From contig CAIYSH010000419.1 of the NCBI GenBank assembly GCA_903928755.1, positions 1 to 9,782 of the forward strand: a stretch of 9,782 nucleotides of DNA, written 5' to 3'. The position numbers were made by a program, and so were the translations under genes. The first letter of the stretch is position 1. Each line of letters starts with the position of its first letter. Positions 1 through 8,217 of the stretch are shown here, one piece after another. The notes beneath the pieces are model-generated. The model had not been told where the DNA came from. It made no database searches and worked only from the letters and a program-made list of their open reading frames with translations. The stretch comes from an uncultured Alphaproteobacteria bacterium. GTDB taxonomy: Bacteria; Pseudomonadota; Alphaproteobacteria; Caulobacterales; Caulobacteraceae.

Positions 1-1244
1 CCGTTGGCCATGATGTCGGAGATGATGCCGACAACCGTCGGCCCAAGTCCCAGACCGATCAGGTTGATGACAAACAGCAGGATCGCCGATGTGGTCGCCC
101 GCATGTGCGGCGGGACAATGGACTGGCCTATGGCGTAGACCGGTCCATACCAGAGCGACCCCAACAACCCATTGATCACGAGGATGCAGAGGGCGACAGT
201 CGCTGAAGGCACACTGACCGCAAGGATATAGATCGGCACGGCCAGAAGCGAAGCAATGGCTGGAACCACGACATAACCACGCAGATCGGACTTTGCGAAA
301 CGGTCTGCAACCTGGCCGCCAGCCCAGGACGAAATAATGCCCGCTGTACCGCCCATGAGCCCCAGGGCCAATCCAAGGAAGCCCACAGACTTCAGGTCGA
401 ACATCGCGGCCAGTCGCGCAACCTCCTCGGAATGGACCCGCAGGAAGAACGACGCGGTAAAGGGCGCATGGCCATAGCCAATGAACGCCTTGATCGCTGC
501 CCCGACCGCAATGAGCCAGAATGTCTTCTTTTTGAGGAGATAGGCCAGGGTTTCCCGAAAGGTCGCCTGAGAAGCCGTGATGCGCGCGCTGTGCTCTGCG
601 AGCAATTTGCGGGGCTCTTTCAGGGTGAACCAGCACAGGAAGGCAAAGAGAATGCCGGGCACCCCAGCGACGAGGAACGCGGCCCGCCAGCCGTAGGCAT
701 CTGCGATCAGGCCGCCGAGGACCAGACCCAGCAGCCCCCCCAGGGGCGTGCCCATCGAATAGAAAGCAAGGGCTGATGCCCGCTTCTCCTTGGGCACATA
801 GTCCGCGATCAGGGAGTGGGCGGGAGGCGTGCATCCCGCCTCACCAACGCCGACGCCGATCCGGCAAAGGACCAGCTGGACGAAATTGGTGGCCGCACCA
901 GACAGGGCTGTGAAGCCTGACCAGACCGCGACCGAAGCTCCGATGATGATGGGCCGGTTCCTGCGCTCTGCCATCTGCGCCAGAGGAATGCCAAGGAAGG
1001 TATAAAAGAGCGCAAAAGCCAGCCCGCTCATCATGCCAAGCTGCCAGTCCGCCAGTTTGAGCTCGTTCTTGATGGGCTCGGCGAGAATGTTGATCACCGA
1101 CCTGTCTAGGAAGTTGACCGTATATATCCCCAACAAGAGCAGCATGGCATAGCGGGTATAGGCCGCTGAATATGGCGCAGCACCGAGACTTGCGGTCGCC
1201 AGCGGCACAATGGGATCCGTCGGCGGCGCGGCGGTCTCAGTCAT
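1..1244 (-). CDS. Spinster-like MFS transporter (C-terminus cut by window edge)
   Basis: This frame runs open from an ATG at 1244 off the left edge, giving 414 readable residues. It is a polytopic inner-membrane protein of the major facilitator superfamily. The N-terminal part reads YTVNFLDRSVINILAEPIK, followed by a helix, a GIPLAQMAERRNR loop matching MFS motif A between helices 2 and 3, and RIGVGVGEAGCTPPAHSLIA in the helix 4-5 region. These resemble the Spinster-type MFS proteins common in Caulobacterales and Sphingomonadales. About eleven hydrophobic segments are visible, so only the last helix or so is missing. The start is supported by a strong GGGAGGAG Shine-Dalgarno (1248-1255). It lies 80 bp downstream of the DUF885 gene on the same strand, so it may share a transcript or use its own promoter. 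The substrate cannot be inferred; family members are linked to lipids and small organic molecules. The MFS call is firm, the subfamily likely. Confidence 0.9.
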   Translation of the reverse strand, partial: MTETAAPPTDPIVPLATASLGAAPYSAAYTRYAMLLLLGIYTVNFLDRSVINILAEPIKNELKLADWQLGMMSGLAFALFYTFLGIPLAQMAERRNRPIIIGASVAVWSGFTALSGAATNFVQLVLCRIGVGVGEAGCTPPAHSLIADYVPKEKRASALAFYSMGTPLGGLLGLVLGGLIADAYGWRAAFLVAGVPGILFAFLCWFTLKEPRKLLAEHSARITASQATFRETLAYLLKKKTFWLIAVGAAIKAFIGYGHAPFTASFFLRVHSEEVARLAAMFDLKSVGFLGLALGLMGGTAGIISSWAGGQVADRFAKSDLRGYVVVPAIASLLAVPIYILAVSVPSATVALCILVINGLLGSLWYGPVYAIGQSIVPPHMRATTSAILLFVINLIGLGLGPTVVGIISDIMAN

Positions 1245-1261
1245 GGTCTCCTCCCGATATT

Positions 1262-1276
1262 TTCTGATTATCAGAA
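1262..1276. promoter_or_regulatory. Perfect 7-1-7 palindrome upstream of the MFS gene, candidate operator
   Basis: TTCTGAT-T-ATCAGAA is a perfect inverted repeat whose proximal edge lies 17 bp upstream of the MFS start codon, just before its Shine-Dalgarno. A one-base loop makes an RNA hairpin unlikely, so a DNA site for a dimeric regulator is the better reading. It is AT-rich in a GC-rich context. No regulator gene is visible in the window, and I cannot assign the family. A clear promoter beside it could not be identified. Confidence 0.45.
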
Positions 1277-1306
1277 GGAGATGGGGTGCAAGGAGAAGAA
1301 GTCCAG

Positions 1307-1321
1307 AGGCGGGGCCCGCCT
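1307..1321 (-). terminator. GC-rich palindrome just after the DUF885 stop, weak terminator candidate
   Basis: On the minus strand the sequence AGGCGGGCCCCGCCT is a near-perfect palindrome starting 4 nt past the DUF885 stop codon. It can form a stem of about five GC-rich pairs with a small loop. The sequence after it (TCTGGACTTCTTCTCC) is pyrimidine-rich but has no true U-tract. It could reduce read-through into the MFS gene or simply be a stable 3' end. Evidence is structural only. Confidence 0.3.
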
Positions 1322-1324
1322 TTC

Positions 1325-3169
1325 CTAGGCCTTGCCCCCCCTCGCGATGAGCCCGTCCACCTCCGTCGCCAGAACCGACAGCGGAACTGCCCCGGTCTTG
1401 ACCAGGGTGTCATTGAACACCCTGACGTCGAACTGGGCACCGAGGGCCCCTTTGGCCTTGTCCCTCAGGCGGTTGATCTCGGTGTGGCCGACCTTGTAGC
1501 CGCAAGCCTGTCCCGGCGAGGCGCAATAGCGGTCGATCTCGCTGGTCATGGCCGCCCGGGTCCGGCCTGAATTGGCGACTGCCCAGTCAATGGCCTGTTC
1601 CCGGGTCCAGCGCATGGCATGCATGCCGGTGTCGACCACCAGGCGGATGGCCCGGAACCGCTGCCCCTGCAGATAGCCCAGCTGGCCAGCCCAGTCGCTG
1701 TCATACATGCCCATCTCGTCACCCAGTTGCTCGGCATAGAGGGCATAGCCCTCCACATAGGCGTTGAAGCCGGCCAGAATCTGCCGGACCAGGGGCACAT
1801 GTCCACTCTCGGTGAGATAGGCGCCCTGCCAGGCATGACCCGGTAATGTCTCGTGATAGGTCAGGGACGGCAGGGAGAACCGTGGCCAGTTCTTCGTCGA
1901 TTTCAGGTTGATGTAATAGGTCGACGGCCGTGACCCATCCAGAGAGCCGGTATTCATATAGCCCTGCCCGGCTCCGTCCTGGATCTCCACAGGGACGCGT
2001 TTTGCAAAGACCGGCGCCTTGAGCTTGAGGTTGAACTGGCTGGCCAGGTGCGGACGAACGCCTGCGATGATGTCGTTGAGATGCCTGATCACCTCCAGCT
2101 TGCCGGCTTCGGTATCGGGGAAAAGCTGAGCCGGATCATTGCCCAGGGCAATCATCCGCTCACCAACCGTGCCCTGGGTCAGGCCGTGGGCCTTGAGCAC
2201 CCCATCCATCCGCGCCTCGATGGCCCGGTTCTGGTCCAGGCCCATCTGATGGACCTCTTCAGCGGTCAGGTTGGTGTTGGTGCCCTGCTTCAACAGCCAG
2301 GCGTAATAGGCCTCGCCATCCTTAAGGCGCCAGACCCCGGCGTCATGCACAGCCTTGTCCGCATTGGTCCGCAAGACGTCCCTCTGGCGGTTGAGGGCGG
2401 GATAGATTTCGGATTCGACGATCCTGGTCGCCAAGGCAGCGTAGTCGCCGGCTATCCCCTTGGCTGCTGCGCGGCCGGCGACCGAGGTCACGAACCGGGA
2501 CTCTCCGGCGGCAATCGCCAGCAGGCCGTCCATCTGACCCAGCATGTTTTCGGCAATGAAGTCAGGCGCTGTGACACCCAGTCCCGCATCGCGACGAACC
2601 CGGTCTGTCTCCTGATCAACCACCTTCGCCATGGCATGCAGACGGGCCAGATAGGCGTCGGCGTCGGCCTTGTTATTGATCTGGTGCTGGCTGTCGAGGA
2701 ATTCGGCCGTGCCGGAATAGGCCCCGCCCTGCTGGCTGACGACATAGGGGCCGGCGCTCTCGCTCATGGCGCTGAGCATGGTATTGTCGCCAAAGTTGAA
2801 GGGCGCAGCCTCAACGCCCAGTTCCAGGGCATAGACCGCCACGGCCTTGTTGATGCGTGCTTCATGGCTGAGCCCGGCCTCCGGAATGGCCTTGAGCGCC
2901 TTGAGTTCGTCCCGACAGAGTCGGCCCAGGTTCTCGACCTCTGCCCAGGACTCATCGCTGAGCTTTGACTTCAGATGGGCATTGGCACCCTTGTCCAGAC
3001 CAAGACCGGTCGCCAGTTCCGGCGAACCCTCCAGCAGGGTCTTGCCCAGACGGTCGAGACGACCGTTGAGGACAGCCTCGGCTGAACCGGCCTTGGCGAC
3101 AGCCCCCCCGCCCCCGGCAAGGGCTGCAGCAGCAGCGGACAACAGGACCTGGCGGCGATCAATCGACAT
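1325..3169 (-). CDS. Tat-exported DUF885 family protein, putative metallopeptidase
   Basis: The protein is 614 residues long. I place the start at 3169 because the ATG has GGAG (3176-3179) six bases upstream and begins a clear export signal; a longer frame from 3256 adds 29 residues with no signal character. The N-terminus has the twin-arginine motif DRRQVLLS (residues 4-11), an Ala/Gly-rich hydrophobic stretch and a likely AxA cleavage site near residue 27, so the mature protein should be periplasmic. The body is DUF885: HETLPGH at 439-445, EGYALYAEQ from 473, then RLVVDTGMHAMRW and PGQACGYKVG toward the C-terminus. The HE-x4-H motif plus E473 resembles a zinc-metallopeptidase active site, and DUF885 is grouped with zincin-like peptidases, but few members have a proven substrate. 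The usual C-terminal FHD reads FND here (N586). The neighbouring MFS transporter suggests a joint role in processing and moving a nutrient. The family is certain; the activity is inferred. Confidence 0.93.
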   Translation of the reverse strand: MSIDRRQVLLSAAAAALAGGGGAVAKAGSAEAVLNGRLDRLGKTLLEGSPELATGLGLDKGANAHLKSKLSDESWAEVENLGRLCRDELKALKAIPEAGLSHEARINKAVAVYALELGVEAAPFNFGDNTMLSAMSESAGPYVVSQQGGAYSGTAEFLDSQHQINNKADADAYLARLHAMAKVVDQETDRVRRDAGLGVTAPDFIAENMLGQMDGLLAIAAGESRFVTSVAGRAAAKGIAGDYAALATRIVESEIYPALNRQRDVLRTNADKAVHDAGVWRLKDGEAYYAWLLKQGTNTNLTAEEVHQMGLDQNRAIEARMDGVLKAHGLTQGTVGERMIALGNDPAQLFPDTEAGKLEVIRHLNDIIAGVRPHLASQFNLKLKAPVFAKRVPVEIQDGAGQGYMNTGSLDGSRPSTYYINLKSTKNWPRFSLPSLTYHETLPGHAWQGAYLTESGHVPLVRQILAGFNAYVEGYALYAEQLGDEMGMYDSDWAGQLGYLQGQRFRAIRLVVDTGMHAMRWTREQAIDWAVANSGRTRAAMTSEIDRYCASPGQACGYKVGHTEINRLRDKAKGALGAQFDVRVFNDTLVKTGAVPLSVLATEVDGLIARGGKA

Positions 3170-3402
3170 GGGGCACTCCGGGAGACAATCAATGCGCTGC
3201 ATTCTGACGCCAAGCGGGCCCCTACGTCCACAGAAGAGGCCAAACCCTGCTGACACAATCCGGCAGCAGCGGCGTTTGTCTTGAAGGCCAAACCATTTGC
3301 GACATTTGTTCGCATATTGTTCCCATGTTATCCCTGAGTCCGATTGCTAAATTGGCGGTCTCCGGCGATAGCGTCGGTCGGTTGAGGACGTTCTGGGATT
3401 TC
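3170..3402. promoter_or_regulatory. Divergent control region between the DUF885 gene and uvrA
   Basis: This region separates two divergently transcribed genes and must hold both promoters. It contains the LexA box and a 10-bp direct repeat, AGGCCAAACC, at 3237-3246 and 3285-3294 (48 bp apart). A possible uvrA promoter pairs TTGTTC (3306-3311) with TTATCC (3328-3333) at 16-bp spacing, which would put the LexA box over the -35 and spacer; this assignment is tentative. I could not identify a convincing promoter for the DUF885 gene. No small gene is evident. Confidence 0.5.
3308..3322 (+). promoter_or_regulatory. LexA (SOS) box of uvrA, GTTC-N7-GTTC
   Basis: The sequence GTTCGCATATTGTTC is an exact match to the alphaproteobacterial LexA operator, a direct repeat of GTTC separated by seven bases. 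This differs from the palindromic CTGT-N8-ACAG box of Gammaproteobacteria. It ends 80 bp before the chosen uvrA start codon. uvrA is a classic SOS gene in this class, so LexA repression relieved by DNA damage is the expected control. The position also allows an effect on the divergent DUF885 gene. Confidence 0.85.
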
Positions 3403-6297
<2,895 letters not shown>

Positions 6298-6300
<3 letters not shown>

Positions 6301-6320
6301 GGCCTCGCCACCGGGCCTCA
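6298..6320 (+). terminator. Hairpin overlapping the uvrA stop codon, weak terminator or attenuator
   Basis: TGAGGCC (6298-6304) and GGCCTCA (6314-6320) form a perfect 7-bp stem with a 9-base loop, and the stem begins with the uvrA TGA stop itself. No U-tract follows, so it is not a textbook intrinsic terminator. It may stabilise the uvrA mRNA 3' end or reduce read-through into the GST gene. Confidence 0.35.
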
Positions 6321-6360
6321 CCCATGTATGATCAGGGGGAACCTTTCAGGAGCTCCCCCG

Positions 6361-6972
6361 ATGATCCTCTATGGCGCGCCCAATCCGGCCCCAAATCCCC
6401 GCCGCGTCCGTATTTTTCTGGCGGAAAAGGGCGTCGACCTGCCTGAAACCCTCGTCAACATGATGAAGCGGGAACACAAGTCCGAGGAATTCCGCGCCAA
6501 GAACCCCATGGGTCAGATCCCGACCCTGGAGCTGGACGACGGCACCTGTATTTCCGAGACGGTGTCCATCTGCCGCTATCTGGAGGACCTCTATCCAGGG
6601 CCCGCCATGTTCGGGACGTCGCCGGTGGAGCGGGCCGTGATCGACATGTGGATCCGCCGGATCGAGTTCACGGTGATGATGCCCGTGGGCCAGTTCTGGC
6701 GCCACGCCCATCCGCGCACGGCAGCCCTGCTGACCCAGTTCAAGGACTTCGGTGAGTCCAACCGGGCGACCTATTCTGGTGCCCAGAAGTTCATGGACCG
6801 GGAGCTAGAGGGGCATGACTTCGTGGTCGGCAACAGCCTGACCATGGCAGACATCTGCCTGCTCACTACGGTGGATTTCGCCGACTGGATCGGCCTGCCC
6901 CTGGAGGCAGAGTTCCAACACCTCGGTGCCTGGCACGCCCGCATGACAGCCCGGGCCAGCGCAAGCGCCTAG
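6361..6972 (+). CDS. Glutathione S-transferase family protein
   Basis: This is a 203-residue cytosolic protein with a thioredoxin-like N-terminal domain and an all-helical C-terminal domain, the usual size for bacterial GSTs. Visible features are the opening strand MILYGAPNPAPNPRRVRIFL, the NPMGQIPTL loop with the cis-proline (P54), and ISETVSI (E66-T67), the site that holds the glutathione gamma-glutamyl group. The C-terminal domain has LTMADI, the conserved helix-capping motif. The start at 6361 has AGGAG (6348-6352) eight bases upstream; a frame from 6328 would add eleven residues across that site. The first-helix position that often holds a catalytic Ser or Cys lies in APNPAPNP, with no Ser, Cys or Tyr, as in the APxAPNPRRVR type of proteobacterial GST that I recall. 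Substrate and activity are unknown. It starts 60 bp after uvrA and may be co-transcribed with it. Confidence 0.9.
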   Translation: MILYGAPNPAPNPRRVRIFLAEKGVDLPETLVNMMKREHKSEEFRAKNPMGQIPTLELDDGTCISETVSICRYLEDLYPGPAMFGTSPVERAVIDMWIRRIEFTVMMPVGQFWRHAHPRTAALLTQFKDFGESNRATYSGAQKFMDRELEGHDFVVGNSLTMADICLLTTVDFADWIGLPLEAEFQHLGAWHARMTARASASA

Positions 6973-7001
6973 GTCAGACCCGGCCATCGCCATTGATGCA
7001 A

Positions 7002-7032
7002 CTGGATACCGGCCTGCGCCGGTATGACCGGG
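7002..7032 (+). repeat. REP-like unit A (31 bp)
   Basis: The unit opens CTGG, then has an 8-bp stem ATACCGGC / GCCGGTAT around the loop CTGC, and ends GACCGGG. It is identical over 31 bp to the unit at 7163-7193 in the same orientation. Confidence 0.85.
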
Positions 7033-7061
7033 GGTGAAGGTTGCACACCGAACCTGCCCCC
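7030..7061. repeat. Hairpin spacer between REP-like units A and C
   Basis: GGGGG (7030-7034) and AGGTT (7038-7042) face AACCT (7051-7055) and CCCCC (7057-7061) across the loop GCACACCG, with a small internal loop (TGA against G). It sits at the centre of the larger inverted repeat formed by units A and C. Confidence 0.5.
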
Positions 7062-7066
7062 CTACA

Positions 7067-7096
7067 CCGGTCACCCCGGCGGAGGCCGGGGTCCAG
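7067..7096 (-). repeat. REP-like unit C (30 bp, inverted, diverged)
   Basis: Read on the minus strand, this unit aligns with unit A over 30 bp with five differences. Four of them are paired changes that keep the stem: ACCCCGGC / GCCGGGGT replaces ATACCGGC / GCCGGTAT. The fifth is in the loop (CTCC instead of CTGC). Together, A and C form a long imperfect inverted repeat from 7002 to 7096. Confidence 0.75.
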
Positions 7097-7118
7097 GTCA
7101 TAGGGCGCAGGGTCCGGA

Positions 7119-7154
7119 CTGGACCCGAAATCCGGTCTCTTCGGTCATCACGGG
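7119..7154 (+). repeat. Possible degenerate REP-like unit D
   Basis: The stretch begins CTGGACC and ends GGTCATCACGGG, similar to the ends of the other units. Inside, GACCCGAA and TTCGGTC can pair with one bulged C around a 10-base loop. The match to A and B is poor, so it may be a decayed or unrelated copy. Confidence 0.3.
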
Positions 7155-7162
7155 AGATGAAG

Positions 7163-7193
7163 CTGGATACCGGCCTGCGCCGGTATGACCGGG
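7163..7193 (+). repeat. REP-like unit B (31 bp)
   Basis: This is an exact 31-bp copy of the unit at 7002-7032 in the same orientation. Both copies are also preceded by GATG three bases before the repeat. It ends 10 bp before the stop codon of the convergent membrane-protein gene. Confidence 0.85.
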
Positions 7194-7203
7194 ATGGGAC
7201 CGC

Positions 7204-8073
7204 CTAGGGCCTGGACCAGACGCCGACTTTCCAGGCGTCATCCTGCTTGAGCTCGCGATAGGCGACGGCCAGGGGCGAGGTCAGCATGACCACTTTCAGC
7301 GTCTGGATCAGCACCTCGATGAACAGGGTCGCGACCAGGGCCAGGGCCGATAGCGGACGGAAGTGCGAGGGATGGGCAATGGTTCCGGCCCCCCCACCGA
7401 GAGACACAAAGGCCAGTCCTATGATCGACAGCAGGGCCCAGACCATGATGTAGAAAACAATGGACAGCATGGCCATGCCCAGAAGCGGCCAGAAGTGGCC
7501 TTCGGTGAGCTTCCAGGACTCGACTATGGCCATCCGGCCTTCGCCAAAGGTCATGGGCGTTACCAGGATCAGCCGGACCCCCACCCAGATCAGCAGGCAG
7601 GACAGGCCAAAGCCGACCAGGACCCCGGGAAATCCTCCGACCATGGTCGCAAAGCTTGCCGCAACAACGAAGGAAAAGACACCGATCGCCAGCATGACCA
7701 GATTGACCAGAGCCAGCCGGATTTCGTCCTGTCCCAGCTGCATGTGCGCGACGCCCTTATCCAGGGGCTTGAGCACCATCCGGAAAATTCCACCGGTCAG
7801 CACCGAGGAGACGAAGGTGTCGATCACCAGGATAAGGACAAAGGCCGGCCAGGAACGCTCGAGCATGGTCATGTAGGCAGAGGGATCTCCTGCCTGCATC
7901 CCACCGCTCTGGATGAAATGCTTGAACTCGGGTCCGGCCAGGGTGTTCATCGCCACCCCCATGGCCAACAGGCCGACAAAATACAGAAGGCTCCATACAA
8001 GGATGGCGCTTGGCTGCTCGCGGCTCAGCCTGAAGCCTTCAAGTGCCGCCTCACTTGGCGAAAACTTCGTCAT
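7204..8073 (-). CDS. Uncharacterised inner-membrane protein, six predicted helices
   Basis: I do not recognise a characterised family. The 289-residue protein has six hydrophobic segments at about residues 23-43, 75-98, 120-144, 150-172, 194-225 and 241-270. The cytoplasmic-looking N-terminus is MTKFSPSEAALEGFRLSREQ, and a polar loop of about 30 residues lies between helices 1 and 2. The stretch ESWKLTEGHFWPLLGMAML (185-203) and the end SPLAVAYREL resemble broad membrane-domain families such as the GPDPase membrane domain type, but this is only a resemblance. There is no signal peptide or catalytic motif. I chose ATG at 8073 because the membrane protein proper begins there; the frame upstream to 8238 is Arg-rich and overlaps the start of trmFO. 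The ribosome site is weak (GGTGGGAAG abutting the ATG). It is divergent from trmFO with a 144-bp gap and ends beside the REP cluster. Confidence 0.82.
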   Translation of the reverse strand: MTKFSPSEAALEGFRLSREQPSAILVWSLLYFVGLLAMGVAMNTLAGPEFKHFIQSGGMQAGDPSAYMTMLERSWPAFVLILVIDTFVSSVLTGGIFRMVLKPLDKGVAHMQLGQDEIRLALVNLVMLAIGVFSFVVAASFATMVGGFPGVLVGFGLSCLLIWVGVRLILVTPMTFGEGRMAIVESWKLTEGHFWPLLGMAMLSIVFYIMVWALLSIIGLAFVSLGGGAGTIAHPSHFRPLSALALVATLFIEVLIQTLKVVMLTSPLAVAYRELKQDDAWKVGVWSRP

Positions 8074-8217
8074 CTTCCCACCAGGACCGAGCGGCTCAAC
8101 GGAGCCTGCGATTCGGCCAGTCCTTCGAAATGTTCTTTTGGGGTGCAGGCCACAGCCTCGCAAGGCCTCGCAACGCCCCGCTCGCGATCTTCTCGGATCG
8201 TTGCTAGTAAGCCACGC
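8074..8217. promoter_or_regulatory. Divergent promoter region between the membrane-protein gene and trmFO
   Basis: This 144-bp gap must carry promoters for both genes. It contains a 9-bp direct repeat GCCTCGCAA at 8155-8163 and 8165-8173, with start points 10 bp apart (one helical turn), and a short inverted repeat CGATC (8185-8189) / GATCG (8196-8200). No convincing -35/-10 pair could be assigned by eye. Confidence 0.4.

Larger units (their letters stand above)
6973..7203. repeat. Cluster of REP-like palindromic repeats between convergent genes
   Basis: This 231-bp gap lies between the 3' ends of the GST gene and the membrane-protein gene and has no credible coding frame. It contains two identical 31-bp repeats, one inverted and diverged copy, and further small hairpins including GGGTCC-N5-GGACCC (7110-7126). 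Such GC-rich palindromes between convergent genes resemble REP/BIME elements and could terminate transcription in both directions or protect mRNA 3' ends. No REP-associated transposase is visible here. Confidence 0.8.

Noticed and set aside
2048..2968. 306-codon plus-strand open frame opposite the DUF885 gene
   Set aside because: It is the antisense shadow of a well-supported DUF885 coding sequence, with no recognisable domain and no ribosome site. Long antisense frames are common in GC-rich genes.
3325..3402. 26-residue N-terminal extension of UvrA
   Set aside because: The residues match nothing in UvrA N-termini I know. The ATG lies 3 bp past the LexA box with no Shine-Dalgarno, and the conserved protein begins at 3403.
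7002..7193. CRISPR array
   Set aside because: The repeats are palindromic, occur in both orientations and have unequal spacing, which fits REP elements and not a regular repeat-spacer array. No cas genes are nearby.
8132..8146. GTTC-N7-GTGC, a one-mismatch LexA-like box upstream of trmFO
   Set aside because: It has an imperfect second half-site, and neither neighbour is a known SOS gene. A near match of eight specified bases is easily found by chance.
7363..8217. 285-codon in-frame extension of trmFO upstream of its ATG
   Set aside because: It is antisense to the six-helix membrane protein, rich in His, Gln, Asp and Gly with no family features, and the family N-terminus begins at 8218.
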